A DNA stretch of 64,000 nt from Cepaea nemoralis (taxonomy: Eukaryota; Mollusca; Gastropoda; Stylommatophora; Helicidae). The stretch lies in contig JACEFZ010027950.1 of assembly GCA_014155875.1 (NCBI GenBank), forward strand, positions 186,001-250,000, in the 5' to 3' direction. This document shows, piece after piece, positions 43,753 through 56,147 of this stretch; position 1 is the stretch's first letter; each line of letters begins with the position of its first letter. The notes under the pieces were generated by a model. The model was given only the letters and a program-made list of their open reading frames with translations, did not search any database and was not told the DNA's origin. The translations under genes were made by a program, and so were the position numbers.

Positions 43753-46700
43753 AGTCAGTCGACAGATCATCCTCATTGCACATCGAACCATTCAGTCCAT
43801 AAATGCTTGGATCCCCTCCTCAGCAAATCCCGCAGCGTGTAGCGGCTAACGACGCCAGTTCTGTGTTGGTTTATCAATCTTCTTTGGCTTCCTGCGTAGT
43901 GTTCTTGTTTGGCCACCCCTCTTTTAATTTGCTGTTCTCGCAGTCTGGCCATGGTTGTAGATTCACAGTCATCACTTGGTTCACGCAAGAGTCTTACTTC
44001 TCGTAGAGCATTCAGAATGTCAGCCTGGTCCATGGCGCAGTCCGCCCTCCACAGTAGCCTCACCTGCGAGCTTGTCAGCCCACTCATTCCCCTGTACTCC
44101 TGCATGCCCTGGCACGAAGATGAAACTAATCTTTGCCAAGCCGAGACCGCTCCAGAGGACAGCAACCATTCTCTTCGGATCGACCCCATCTCTATCCTCT
44201 TGATCATGTTCATTGAGTCGCTAAGGAAACATGCCCTAGTGAATGTTTGTGTCTCGAGCCATGTTATTGCTTTACTTACTGCCATGACTTTCATAGTCAC
44301 AGGCTCATGATCTTCTCACATGTCGGACGACCGACCCATCTGTGTAGATGACCGCATCACCTTCTAGCGAAGTCTCGAAAATCAACGCTTGTACTTCAGC
44401 CTCCACAGCAGCCGGATTTTCTTGTCTGCATTTTCTATCTAGTTGGAAGCAAACTGAAAAGGATGTGCAGAAATCTGTTGGCACTTGCACCCACTCCTCG
44501 CCAGGTTCTAAGTCCTCAAGTGAACACACCTGTTGAAGAATGTCTTCGGCTTGACCCATCCACGACCGTCCTCTTTTTAACCTGCTGCCCTTCACCTTCA
44601 TAATTTCACTATGCAGTGGATGTTGTGTGTTTACGTTAACTCTGAGGTAGGCGCGTGCCCTGCAAACTTGTATTCTCTCTTCAATGGTTGGAAAATCAAG
44701 AAGGTAGCGCATCGCCCTGCATGCTGTATCTCTTGTACATCCAAGAATAATGCGCATAGCTTCATTCTGTATCCTTTCCATCCTTTCTATCTGCTTACGG
44801 CTGAGAGTCAGGATTGCCATTGCATATTCCAAAACAGACATGACCAGCCCCTCGTACAGAAGACATAGATGCCACTGCTCACAGTTTGCTGCCGCCATCA
44901 CCCGCATCGCAGCCAAACCCCGCTTGGCCTTTGTTATCACCTGGTCTATGTGCTCATTATAAGCAAGGCTTCGATCATTCCTGCGTTCTTTCCACCGTCT
45001 CTGAACACGGCATTACAGTTGGTGTTGGAGTGTTGACAATATGATTATTCAACGAGAACCAAGTCACTGTTGCCTTTGTTGGGTTGACCATTGCCCCAGC
45101 TTCATCACACCAAGTACTTATGCGTTTGAGTTGGGTTTGTAGTTCCACAGCAACCTGCTCTCTATCCTTACCCTGACGATACACTAAAACATCATCGGCA
45201 TATGACAGTGTCCTGCCAGGTACAGTGATCTGCTCACTGGTGATTCTCACTGTGTAGGCGTTGAACAGTACCGGAGATAATGGTGATCCCTGTGGTAGGC
45301 CAGGATATATTGTTGTTGGTTCCAAAGTCCAACTGCCACATCTAAAAACTACTTTCCATTGGAAGTGGGCTGCAGCTATCCAACTAAGGAGGAATGGACT
45401 TATTTTGAGTTCAAGAAGCTGAAGCATTAAAAAATTCAATGGTACTCTGTTGTACGCGTCCTCAAGATCAATCGCTGCAGCAAAGGTTTCAATGCCTGAG
45501 TGGAAACCTTCATAGACATCATGGGCAAAGACTGCTGCATTGGTCCAGGTTTCTCTTTTTGGACGGTACCCACCCAGGGTAGGTGGGAAAATACCTTGCC
45601 TCTCTAGCTGGCTTGATATTTTCCTGGCAATTACCTTCTCCAGCAGCTTGCCTATTGTATTCTGCATGGTTATAATTCGATATCCCTGAATTTTTTTGTG
45701 GTCTTTGTCAGGCTTCGGCAAGGGAATCAGATAGCTGTGTAACCACTCCTCCTTGATGCTAGCACTCTCTATACTGTTGTTGTACATGTCTGCTAGTTTC
45801 TCTAGCTCATTGTCGGTACACCTATTGATGTCGTCGTATCTTATGCCATCAGGCCCTAGAGCGCTGTTTTTTGGTCGTCGAAGTACAGCCTTGATTTCTT
45901 TCACTATCACTGTGTCTTCATCCGAAGTGTTCTGGGCCTTGCACCTGTCTGAGGTGACCTCCTTGGCCAGATTTCGGCCTCCCATGTCTGTCTGGTTGCT
46001 CTGCTCTAGATAGCGTTCAAAGAGGGCTTTGCCCTTGTCCTCGTCAGTCCTCTGCCAGATGAGGTCAGCACCTTGGAAGTCAGAAATGCTCTTATTCTTG
46101 ACTACACCACTCATGCTTTTATGTAGTCGCCAGAACAATTTCAGTGACTTGTCTGCGCTTACTCTTTGACACACCTCTGCCCATTTTTCGCTTTTAACCA
46201 CCTTGACCAGTTTTTTTAAAATGGCTTACCTTTGTGTGCATCTCTCTTTCTAAGTGCATGCAGGGACTAGGATGACCAGCTCTGTTCTTCTTGGCATTTT
46301 GCCATCTCCTTACAGCACTACACAAGCCTTCTCCACCTCAAAATTCCACCAAGGTGGCTGCTCCCAGCTTTTTTTCCTGCCCTGAAGCTTTCTGCACTTG
46401 TCACGTCTTATTTTACTCACCACATCTTGCCCTGTACTGTCATACTGTAAAGTCTTTACCTTTAGCTTGTGCTGCAAGGGTGGTGGTCGCTGCCGTGGTG
46501 TCCTAGGATACCCCATCTACACACTGTAGTGAGTGAAGGTGAAACCAGCGCCAGATCAATAGCACTGTCCTCATCGCCTGGATGGCTTGCTGTCCTGGTG
46601 ACACAGCCACTGTTGATACAAACCAGGTCAATAGTTTCAAGTGCAGTCTCGAGCTCCTCCCCCTGTGTATTGGAGTAAATGTTTCCCCATGATTTGCCTT

Positions 46701-46967
46701 TAGCATTGAAGTCGCCACAGAAAATAATATTTCTATCGTGACCTAATATGCCACTTAAGCACTGTCACTTCTGGGCGTTCATACTCGCATTGCGGGCATA
46801 AACATTAACCAACACGAATGGTATAGTGGAATGAACTCTCAACGCCTGTATTTGTATATCGTCACTGTCCCAACTGGACATGTCTAGCTCTGACGCCACC
46901 ATTCTGTCGCGAACGAGAATCGCCATTCCCAGATGTCGTCTGTTGTAGAAACATTTGAAGTCGGAAA
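43753..46967 (-). mobile_element. I-type LINE, near full-length but broken
   Basis: Third sizeable copy of the family at 29769-33555. Flanked by an imperfect 10-bp repeat ttctaaa(a/g)ct (43743-43752, 46968-46977). The tail is short (tgactag). It lacks the first part of the endonuclease. Confidence 0.87.
43773..46850 (-). pseudogene. I-type LINE polyprotein pseudogene
   Basis: Three main frames: 46201-44975 (linker and RT, with DGIRYDDI, AAIDLEDAYNRV, GLPQGSPLSPVLFN, LSYADDVLVYRQGK), 44940-44305 (RT thumb to RNase H start, VIYTDGSVV) and 44300-43773 (rest of RNase H). A deletion removed sequence around 44990 (after VERTQ) and another at 44305, where about 75 bp of RNase H are missing compared with the intact copy; the endonuclease part (46200-46960) has several deletions. 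Confidence 0.87.
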
Positions 46968-46988
46968 TTCTAAAGCTGATACTGGGCG

Positions 46989-47435
46989 GTGAGTAAACCA
47001 GGAGACCATAGGCGACGGGACTTGCACTGGAGCGACCAGAGATTCCTCACTCTCTTGGAAGATCTTGAACATTCTCTCGTCGATCTGCTCCATCCCTCTT
47101 TCATTAGCCGTGCCTACGTTGGTTTGGAGTCACACTCTACGGCAGATTCTTTAATAAATCGAAATTCCTTGGACAACAAACTGCTGGAACGGTCGAGCTC
47201 CTTTAAGAGCCATCAAGACAGTTTCTCCAGCCACTTTCAAACAGCGTCCTTAGAACAGCGTAAGTGCACAACAACTGATCTCAACAACCCTTTGTCCTTC
47301 ACCCATCAACCAGGCCTGAACTGCACTAAGCAACTTTTCCCTGTGCAGTTCGGAGACTATAGTGTGTGTGTGTGTGGTGTGTTTTTTTTTTTTTTTTGCC
47401 TCAATATAAACTTCAATATCTCAGTAACCAACTGA
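46989..47435 (+). other. unidentified open frame, Ser/Leu-rich
   Basis: 149 codons starting soon after the LINE. It reads like DLHWSDQRFLTLLEDLEHSL, LLHPSFISRAYVGL, LLERSSSFKSHQDSFSSHF. No family recognised. gtaagtg at about 47262 inside it could be a splice donor. It may be a captured exon or chance. Confidence 0.3.
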
Positions 47436-47736
47436 GGGAAACTGATGAGATTTAGTATATAACCTTATCATTATGTCCACCCAACAAATAAAATTTTGTT
47501 CTGGAGATTGTACAGCAGATTTCAATGTTTTTTTTTATATGCTGTATATATTTTTCTGCCCCGCCATTAATGCCATCATTTTAAGAGTATTACAGCGCCA
47601 GCAAGACACATTCGCGCTATTTTAAAAAATGTCTGGCGGTCTTTCGTTTTTGCACAGACTGAGTGTTATAGTTCAGTGGTGTCGTCAAACTGTGGGTTCT
47701 TTCATGAAACGTGATTATATAAATAAACTAGCTGCT
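47436..47736. other. RARS1 intron, nothing recognised
   Basis: Poly-T stretch at 47383-47397 and AT-rich sequence; no gene seen. Confidence 0.5.
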
Positions 47737-47957
47737 CGGCCCGGCTCCTGGCGGGGATCTATGTATCTATCAATCAATCAATCAATCAATCAATCTATCT
47801 ATCGATCGATCGATCTGTCTGCCTGCCGGCCGACCGACCGGCTGGCCGACCGACCCACCCTCCCAGCCAGCCATCCACCCACCCACCTACCTTTCTGCCT
47901 ACCTACCTACCTACCTACCTACCTTTCTGTCGGTCTGTCTGTCTGTCTGTCCGCGCT
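47737..47957 (-). repeat. Helitron-like 3' end with compound microsatellite
   Basis: actagctgctcggcccggctcctggcgggg at 47738-47767 is the complement of a Helitron-like 3' terminus as in 37448-37476. It is followed by ATCA, ATCT, ATCG, CTGC, CGAC, CCAC, CTAC and CTGT runs to 47951, like the GATA and CAGA arrays beside the other two ends. Confidence 0.6.
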
Positions 47958-48322
47958 ATTAAATATTGATAAAAGTTACTGGAAAAAACGTCAGGACCAT
48001 GTGTTGAAAGAGGAAGAGGACTATTAGAGAAAGGATGGATTGAATTTTATGCAACCGAGAGCAATCATCAACCTACTGGAATCGTCCAGATCGCAGATCG
48101 CAGACCTTAATCTAAGTACACACTTACTGAGATATTTTGCTCCAACTATTCAGACGAATTGCAGGCCCTAAACATTACAGCATCAGCATCAGCTGAAGAA
48201 ACAAGAAAGAAATGAAAAATAAGGTAAGAAATATATTCCTTCTACTTTCCTGTTAATTTACAAATTATTTACCCCGTGCCTCTGTAAATTCTCTGTCTTT
48301 ACTAATATTACACATTGCACCC

Positions 48323-48569
48323 CTCTCGGGATTCTCCGTGGTGAAGTGGTCAAGCCGTCTGACTCGGGCTCCGAAGGTTGTATGTTCGATTCCGGGCCGC
48401 GTCCTTCATTTCACGAGTGCATATTTTCGGAGACTCCCGAGGGTCGTCGCTGGAGCTACGGAGTTCGTGCTTTGTGCGACGCTTTCCGCGCTGCGGAAAG
48501 AAACTGAGCCATATGAGATAAAAACCCGGTGCAATGCAGCCGACCTTGTCGATTTTAAGCTAGTTCTTT
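48323..48569 (+). mobile_element. tRNA-derived SINE, family 1, best copy
   Basis: 247 bp flanked by cattgcaccc (48313-48322, 48570-48579). The head has A box tggtgaagtggtcaagcc and B box tgttcgattcc with a tRNA-like variable region, resembling class II (Leu/Ser-type) tRNAs. The body has gagctacggagttcgtgc, ctttccgcgctgcggaaag (a perfect short stem) and gataaaaacccgg. Relatives: 795-1012 and inside 14518-14632. Confidence 0.85.
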
Positions 48570-48579
48570 CATTGCACCC

Positions 48580-49084
48580 ACTCCCATACGAATCCAGATA
48601 CGCCTTTGTGTGTCATCAGAATTTGCAGGTCTCCCATTACCGTAAAAATAACTTTGTTAACAAGAAATCACTAGTTGTTAAGCAAAACATCAAAGGAATG
48701 TTGCCGCTTTCAATGATTCAAGTTGTTTTTGGACCTATCAAAGACATATTCCTTGGGTGGGGGTAAATATAAGACGGCTGGAAAAATTTCATAACGATGC
48801 AACAGACAGACCGTTTTCAAAATAATTTATCATGAATGAAGGCAAACAAATGTGGACATACTATAGTAACTGCGCAATATTTCTGAACCCGGTTCACGTT
48901 TCTCGAACATTCTAGACTGTTCTAGCAGATAACAAGGGACGCAAGTCAACTACTTGGATCCCTCCGGCGAGAAATCGCTCCGAAGATTCCCTTTGACCGT
49001 AACAGCAGAGAGATGAATCTCCGGCCATCTCGCTACAATATGCCAAACTCTCCTTTTTAATAATCGTCCATTAGCCTTCATGAA
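48580..49084. other. RARS1 intron, nothing recognised
   Basis: No ORF, repeat match or RNA gene found. Confidence 0.5.
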
Positions 49085-50260
49085 ACCCTAATCACTCCTT
49101 CTGTTGCTCATCACTGATCCATCATTATAGATCACTATGTCACCTTGATGTGTGTTACTCTGGATCAGTTGTTGCATATCAAACTCTGTGTGGCCCGCTG
49201 CCCATTCACTGTACTCACGACCCAGTGTTACTATTACATTGTACCAGTCCGTCATGTCTTCCGGTCCTTCAGCCCACTCTTTTTCACTATTGATGGTCTC
49301 TAGATCACACACTTGACGTATAGATATCTATGACTGTGTCATCCAGGACCTACCTCGTCTTAGTCTATGATCCTTGACCATATCCACGGCTTTATGTGTG
49401 GGGTGATCCTATTTGCAGCATACTCTCAGGTACCATTTGGCTTAAAGGATCCAATGCCTATCTGCCATTGTTGGTAGCGCCAGGATATGCCTCATGCATA
49501 TAATTGGTGTGTCCTTTGTGCATCCCAGGATCACCCGCATGGCCGCATTCTTTATGCACTCCAACCTTTCAAGCTGTCTCTTTGATACTGTCAACAGCCT
49601 CGAACCATACTCAATGACATAATTTTTAACAGTCGAAAGAACCTGTAAAGCACCTCTGCTTTACCCCGGTTGCTGTCATCACCTTCAATGTATTCCGTCC
49701 TCTACCAGCCTTCACCACCAAAGCCTCCACATGATCCTTAAAAGAAATACGCATGTCAAAGGTGATACCCAAGTACTTCATTTTACTCTCCCTGCTAAGA
49801 GGACATCCATTCAATATAATACGTGGGACATCTGCCTTCACAATTCGGTTATCCAGGAAGTACCACACAACCGATGCCTTGTCTGGTTTATAACGACCCC
49901 TTTGTCCCTGCACCACTCTGCCACTCTGTTTATTGCCATCTGTAAGTCTTCAGCCAAACTTACTGCCTCTGCCCTGTCTGTACACCAGCACTTCATCTGC
50001 AAACGTCAAGATTCTACCAACATCTGATGTCTCAATAGCTGGTACTTTGCTGGTGTAGACATTAAAGAGCACTGAGGACATGGCAGATCCCTGTGGCAAC
50101 CCAGGTGTAATAGTACAAGGGTCAAAAGTCCAGGAACCCATGTGCAGTGCAACTTTATGCTCATAAAGAACTGGTGCAGGGTTATGATTCGGTATCCTTT
50201 AAGTATAGACACCCATCCTGGCCTGGCCCTGTGTTTCTTGTTCCTAAACCATGGTCACCA
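49085..50260 (-). pseudogene. RNase H-bearing LINE fragment, decayed
   Basis: The minus strand shows GYRIITLHQ, PGLPQGSAMSSVLFNVYTS, LTFADEVLVYRQGRG (the YADD box changed to FADE), ASVVWYFLDNRIVKAD, MKYLGITFDMRISFKDHVE and DIVIYNDGSVMS (RNase H start, first Asp changed to Asn). Similar to, but distinct from, the I-type LINE at 29.8 kb, and close to the fragment at 24402-24958. Truncated at both ends and close to the RARS1 acceptor at 50343. Confidence 0.8.
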
Positions 50261-50343
50261 CACGTTTTAGGTATCTTCTTGTCAGTGTACAAATATATTA
50301 TCATTGGACATATATCATTTGCCTCTCTCTCTACTCAATGCAG

Positions 50344-50457
50344 GAGTTAACAGCCGAGGAGGTAGAGAGAGTAAAAGAGTCTGTGGCATATGGATGTATT
50401 AAATATGCTGACCTGTCACACAACAGAACTAATGACTACATATTCTCCTTTGACAAG
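50344..50457 (+). CDS. RARS1: RARS1 exon, catalytic core to anticodon domain junction
   Basis: Exon of 114 nt (38 codons, phase 0 at both ends). The acceptor follows a CT-rich tract and the sequence atgcag; the donor is GTTGTG at 50458. The peptide starts [17 protein letters not shown] and continues through [11 protein letters not shown] to NDYIFSFDK, a strongly conserved ArgRS stretch at the end of the catalytic region. It continues exon 12145-12250 in phase: the family reads ...RDK then (V/E)LTAEE. The intron between them is 38,093 nt and is almost entirely mobile-element sequence. Confidence 0.97.
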
Positions 50458-50670
50458 GTTGTGTATTGTTGATTTTGGTGATAATTTAGATGTTGCTGTT
50501 ATTAATGAGTGTTTGTTGCTACTATTTTTATTTCATTTGCATATTATGCATCATATTTTTATTTGTTGCTTTTGTTGGCTATATTGCCATTGATGTTTGT
50601 ATATGATATATATGTGTGCACATGCATATTCATATATGTACATACAACTGCTGCTATATTTATTGGCCTA

Positions 50671-50898
50671 GGAGTTAACATCTTTCTCCATAATCCTGTA
50701 TATCCACGTGAGGAACGTAACCTGCGCGAGAATCGGTAGAGGTTCTCGCAGCATTGGTAACTTACGGATAATGTGAGCCGGTCGCTAAGAAAGCAATGGA
50801 AAACTACTGAGCATAATCTTGCCAAGAAATCAGCAACAGTGGTGAAATGCTGGTATTGACATCGATGTCCTGTAAAGGAGATGCGGAAAAAAAATTAT
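50671..50898 (+). mobile_element. tRNA-derived SINE, family 2, second copy
   Basis: Matches 25017-25264 through ataatcc.gt.tatccacg, aagaaagcaatgg, actactga, ataatcttgccaagaaatcag and cgatgtcctgtaaagga, with an A-rich end at 50887-50898. The Pol III boxes are more decayed than in the other copy. Confidence 0.72.
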
Positions 50899-51284
50899 TG
50901 ATTCTGTCCCTGGATAAAAGGGATTATGATGTGTTCTAAAGCCAAATTGGCAATGGATATTAGGTGGGTGGGACACAACTGAGTGTATTCTTTCGGTCCC
51001 TGGATAATGGGGATATAATCTACCTTGCCTTGGAGAGGAACACCTATCAACAGTACATAATAGTAAAAGAAAGAATAGGACTGTTTAATTAGTCTTAGTT
51101 CTTGTGTTTTGAATTTGAAGTGTTGTTTTGGTTTTGAGTGTACTGATGATGGGGATACATGGGGTTATCAAAATTGAATGTGCTTATGATGTCACATGTC
51201 ATCTCATGCATATCCCTAGAAACTCAATACTGTGAATACACATATATGTATACTCTGGATCTTGATTTAACGTCACGAAAGTTT
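50899..51284. other. RARS1 intron, nothing recognised
   Basis: Two similar short stretches, tccctggataaaaggg and tccctggataatggg, lie at 50908 and 50998; otherwise no structure seen. Confidence 0.5.
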
Positions 51285-51485
51285 GGAGAGAACAACAGTG
51301 GAGGGGTATATGCCTGGAAAGAGAGGAAGAGGAAGGCCAAAGAAAAGATGGGTGCAGGATGTGGTGGATGATCTCCAGATGGGTGTATCGGAAGCGGGAC
51401 GTCTTGCTTATGATTGAGAAGTTTTCTGGAAGGTTGTTATGGGAGCGAGGTTCTACAAAGGACATGATACAGAATGAATGAATGC
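51285..51485 (+). mobile_element. 3' end of the GAAT-tailed LINE family
   Basis: Codes, with indels, for GYMPGKRGRGRPKKRWVQDV, the same C-terminus as at 26217-26029, and ends in gaatgaatgaatg (51472-51484). 5'-truncated and on the RARS1 strand. Confidence 0.8.
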
Positions 51486-51529
51486 TACACAAAGTTGGTT
51501 TTCCCAAGCAGAAGCTGAAAACTCTAAAT

Positions 51530-51800
51530 ACTGATTATCCCTATTGTGAGCTGATTAGCTACACGCTGCGACCGCCAGCATCAGCATTCATTGCCATCAA
51601 TTCTTTACTCAGTCTCAGTTGCAGTCATCAAGAAGATTCAACAAGAGATGTGCCACCGTGCACCAAGCTGTCATTCATTGCCCACAGTATATCTTCTCTG
51701 TCCAAATACAGTGTAGCCGTGATAGTGCTTTTGAAGCCAGTGTAATTGCTCTCATTTCTGTGCACCCCTGCATGACCTTGACAATAGATCCATACTAGTT
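51530..51800 (-). pseudogene. possible RNase H tail of a LINE
   Basis: One minus frame has WIYCQGHAGVHRNES and LYLDREDILWAMND, resembling the PGHAGV.GNE.AD motif and following helix of LINE RNase H domains. Very short and decayed. Confidence 0.4.
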
Positions 51801-52637
51801 CTCAAAGATGTTAGGCTTGCACAAATGGAAGCCACAGCCATCCATTCTGAATTTTCCAAAGTATAAACTGAGAATCAGAGTAAGTGATTATTTTAGTAAA
51901 TGATGTATTGGTGAACCATTTTAGTGCCAGTGTTAACATATGGCTTGTGAATCATGGACAGTTTAAGCAGGCTGGAAAATTTCTTGAAGCTAAAGATGTG
52001 TGATTTTACTGGAAAATATGGAAAGGACAATGAAAATAGTAACTTTAAATGATGTGAAAAAGACCATATCACGAGAGATACTTTTAGGAGGCAGAAGGTG
52101 GTAGTCAACATTCTTTGGCCACAGTCGTGAGAAGAGAACAACTGAAATATGCTGATAGGATTAATGGAATAAGAGTTAGCATAGAGAGAATATACAAGAT
52201 GCTTTAGCATACATGTATCAAACTCAAGGCCCGCGGGCCACATCCGGCCCGCCGTACAATCATATCAGGCCCGAGAAGTCTCAACCGACGTACAAATATA
52301 TTCGGCCCAAGAGAGAATTTTAGGCAAAAATATTTTTATGGACACTATATAAAGTGCAAATCAAATTCCCTAATTAGCAGCCTTCCGAATGAAAGGCTAC
52401 CCGAGAGCGTTCTCTCTTCGATCAGAATAAGCGAAAATAAAACGTGTGTGGCGAGTTAGTGTTCCTCGTTATAGTTACCTAGCAACGTTCAGATGCTCGT
52501 TTTGGATTGGCGCATAAAAAATGAAAGTAGTGTAATCCCCGGATATTACATCACTTTTTCCTGCCACAGCTAACCTGATATCAATCAGGTGTCTGCGGTA
52601 GATGCACATTCTTTTAAAATCAAAGCTAGCCTTTAAA

Positions 52638-55600
52638 ATGGCCAAGAGAAAAGTTGATTCTGAAAACAGAGCCTTTCAAAGCCACTGGGAGGCTGAATAT
52701 ACGTTGGCGGTAAACCTGTGTGTCTAATGTGTGGAGATAATGTGGCTGTGATCAACGAATATAATCTGAGACGGCACTACGAGACTTAACATCAAGACAA
52801 GTTAAACATCCTGAATGCAGAGCAGAAGCTACAGAATGTAGAAGAATTGAAGAGGCATCTAACATCACAGCAGATGTGTTTCACCAAAGTAAAATCACAA
52901 ACTGATGCTGCAGTCAAAGCAAGTTTTATTGTGTCAGAGGAGAACAAAAAATCAGGCCGACCATTTACAGAAGGAGAGTTTCTGAAGCACTGCATTATGA
53001 AAGTGTGTGACGTCTTGTGTTCAGACAAAAAGCAGATGTTTGCAAAGGTAAACCTTAGCAGAAATACGGTTTTTGATCGGGTTTGTGAGATGGCCATTGA
53101 TGTGAAAACACAGCTGATCGAAAAAGGCAGAGACTTAGTTGCATTCTCCCTTGCTGTCGATGAAAGTATTGACACGACTGACACTGCACAGCTCACGATC
53201 TTCATCTGTAGAGTGGACTCCAGCCAGTTTGAATGTTACAGAAGAAATATTGGACATGAACTTGCCTTGGGACAAACTCGTTGGACTGACAACAGATTGA
53301 GCACTGGTGATATGTGGCGAAAAAAAAGTGGACTAGTTGAAAGGATGCAATTAAAGATGCAGGAGAACTGTACTGCTGAATTTATAGCATATCACTGCAT
53401 CATACTCCAAGGATCGCTGTGTGGTAAAGTTCTCAACATGGAAGATGTAATGAGCATTGTAACACAAACGATCAACTTTATCAGAACCAAAATTTTAAAT
53501 CACCGCCAATTTCAGTCTTTTTTTGCAGGAAACAGAGTCGGCGTTCAGTGACATGCCTTATTATACAGAAGTGCAGTGGCTAAGTCGGGGAAAAGTTCTC
53601 AGTAGATTTTTCCAGCTTTTTTTCGAGGAAAACTGTCAATTCATGGACAGTAAAGGAAAAGACTCCACAGTTTTTCGGGATAAAAAGTGGAAATGTGAGT
53701 TTTTGGTTCTGTCTGATATAACAACTCATCTCAACGATTTGAACCTGCAGCTCCAGGGACGGGATCACATTATCACTGATATGCATGATGCAGTGAAGGT
53801 ATTTCAAGTGAAGCTGCGCTTAAGGGAGACACAAATGCACCAATGCAATCTGTCTTACTTTTCTTGTTGCCAGGCAATGTTAAACCAAGTCAGTGCTATG
53901 GTGTTTCCCAATGCAGATTTTGCTGAAAAACTTAGCTTACTTCGCGCCGAGCTCGCACGGCGTTTTAGTGACTTTGAAACACAGAAAAGTAATTTCGAGC
54001 TGTTTCGTAATCCCTTTGACCCAACAGAAATACTTAACAACGAAAATGGAGAACCAATAAGTGAACCCAAAAAAATCCTAATAAGATGGAAACAGTACTT
54101 CAAACAACTTCTCAACATCCCATAAGATGTCACAGGAATTCAAGAAACCGACACAGATGCCACCGAAGAACTAGAACCAGACATACTGAAAGAAGAAATT
54201 ATAGAAGCCGTCAGATTAGCCCCATTGAACAAATCACCAGGACAAGATGGAATACCAAATGAACTAATTAAAGCAGCAAGAGAACTAGGAACAGCATGGC
54301 TACATAACCATGTTTGGGTAGAACAACAGACACCACGAGACTGGGGAAACGGCATAATTATCCCAGTTTGGAAAAACAAAGGCAGCACAAGAGACTGCAC
54401 ACAATACAGAGGTATTTCACTGTTGAGTCATACTGGGAAAATATTTTGCAAAATTCTTGAAAAACGATTAAGAACTATTATAGAAGCCCACCTAAGCGAA
54501 ACACAACTTGGATTTAGGAAAAACAAAGGATGCACAGATGCCATCTTTTCTCTTAGACAACTTGTAGAAAAATCAATCAAATTAAATGAAACACTCTACT
54601 TAGCCTTTGTCGACCAAGAAAAGGCATTTGATAGAGTAGATAGAAACAAGCTGTGGGAAATCCTTAAACAATATGGAGTGAGTACACATCTAATGAACCT
54701 ATGTAGAAGCTTATACAACAATAGTGAATGCATAGTGAGAGCAACTGGAGGACACTCAGAACCCTTCACCATGAGATCCGGAGTACGACAAAGTTGTGTC
54801 CTATCCCCTCTTTTGTTTATAACATATATAGACAACATATGTAAAGAAACCAGCCAAACAGAGACCGCAAGAACACTGCATGACGGAAACACAGAAGAAG
54901 AACCATCTGCAAATCTAACCATTAGAGAACTCCTGTTTGCGGACGACCAAGCACTAATATCAAAATCAGAAGCTAAGTTACAAGACCACATGAATAGTCT
55001 AAACGAAATGGGTATGGAACATAACGTGAAAATTAGCACAAGTAAAACGTAAAGAGTTTCAAGTACCTAGGAAGTATAATGACATCAAATGGCAAATCAG
55101 AAGACGAGATCGAAAATAGATGCAACAAGGCAAACTAACTCATTAGACAAATGGCACCAATACTAAAGAACAAACATGTATCAATAACTACTAAGAAAGC
55201 ACTTTACAACACACTCTTCCTACCAACTCTGTTTCCAATGCCAAACCTGGACAATGACAGAACAAGAGAAAGAAAAATCACAACAGAAATGAGATTCCTG
55301 AGAAGAATACACAATGTATCAAGAAAAGATAAGATCAGAAAGGACTAAAGTGGGAGTTACGGCTGCTCTAGATTTTATTAGAAAGCAGTAAGTCAAATGG
55401 TTTGGCCATGCAAGTAGATTACCACCTAAAAGTATACCACAACAGGCAATGCTGTACAGACCAGAGGGAAACAGAGGAAGAGTCCGACCATGTAAACGAT
55501 GGACGCAGGAAATAACAGAGTCCATGGGAATATTGATACATGAAGCTCATAAGTGGGCACTCTCCCGCTGTTTATACTTCACCTTGACACCGCAAGGTAC

Positions 55601-55905
55601 AAGAGGAACATGATGAGATGAGAAACTGCACCTGTAAATTTGCAGATGGAGTTAATTAATAGAGCTGCAGTGTAATGGGACACTAAAGGCAAAGTACGAC
55701 ACTGTGGGGTCTGCTTGTTCACTTGTTTCATTCCTGAAGAGATGCCCCGGTTTCGTCTACATGCGGTTCGAACCTTGAGCATGTTTGGTAGCACATATTT
55801 GTGTGAGCAGCTGTTTTCTGTGATGAAGATTAGCAAAACATCACACAGGAGTCGTCTCACTGATGAACACTTGCAGTCCATCTTGAGAACATTACTCCCA
55901 ACATA
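52638..55905 (+). pseudogene. hAT transposase pseudogene (ZBED/GTF2IRD2-like), split
   Basis: Starts MAKRKVDSENRAFQSHWEAE, then in another frame a BED-like finger (CLMCGDNVAVINEYNLRRHY). Frame 52847-53551 has SIVSEENKKSGRPFTEGE-like sequence and FSLAVDESIDTTDTAQLTIF (a catalytic Asp context). Frame 53523 on has TEVQWLSRGKVLSRFFQL and FRDKKWKCEFLVLSDITTHL. After LFRNPFD a LINE intervenes (about 54021-55622). The tail resumes at 55627 with APVNLQMELI and FGSTYLCEQLFSVMKISKTS, HRSRLTDEHLQSILR, the hAT dimerisation domain. Stops, frameshifts and an internal deletion near 53250 make it inactive. Confidence 0.92.
54021..55622 (+). pseudogene. LINE reverse transcriptase inserted in the hAT transposase
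   Basis: Begins with EILNNENGEPISEPKKILIR, WKQYFKQLLNIP. Frame 54225-55052 has NKSPGQDGIPNELIKAA, FVDQEKAFDRVDRNKLWEIL, GVRQSCVLSPLLFITYID and LLFADDQALIS (FADD box). Later frames give MRFLRRIHNVSRKDK, KWFGHASRLP and GRVRPCKRW. It ends in gatgagatgaga. The family is not one of the others in the window. Confidence 0.88.
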
Positions 55906-56147
55906 AACGAAATTGTAGCCAAGAAGAGATGCCAAACATCGTGCTCTGACAAATTGACATAAGAGTGAAAATGTGTATACCAATGATGTTTTATTATTAA
56001 AACTTTCTTCTGTTTTAATTTATATTAATGTTTAAAAAAGGTTTAATTTTTGGCTTATTGAATGTTTATCCTGTCCGGCCCGCAACCTTACGTTTAATTT
56101 GAGTTGTAGCCCTCTGAGCGATTGAGTTTGACACCCCTGCTTTAGCA

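Larger units (their letters stand above)
52210..56139 (+). mobile_element. hAT DNA transposon with an 8-bp target duplication
   Basis: Flanked by the perfect repeat ctttagca (52202-52209 and 56140-56147). The right end is gagtttgacacccctg, the complement of the usual hAT start caggggtgtcaaactc; the left end is a mutated version (..tgtatcaaactcaaggcccgcgggcc). A transposase pseudogene lies inside on the + strand, split by a LINE. Located entirely in the RARS1 intron before exon 56542. Confidence 0.93.

Noticed and set aside
48337..48410. Candidate tRNA gene (Leu/Ser-like)
   Set aside because: It has A and B boxes but runs into a SINE body with relatives elsewhere and is flanked by a target duplication.
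51530..51570. Resemblance of gctacacgctgcg to the I-type LINE 3' end on the + strand
   Set aside because: Too short, and the neighbouring RNase H-like reading is on the opposite strand.
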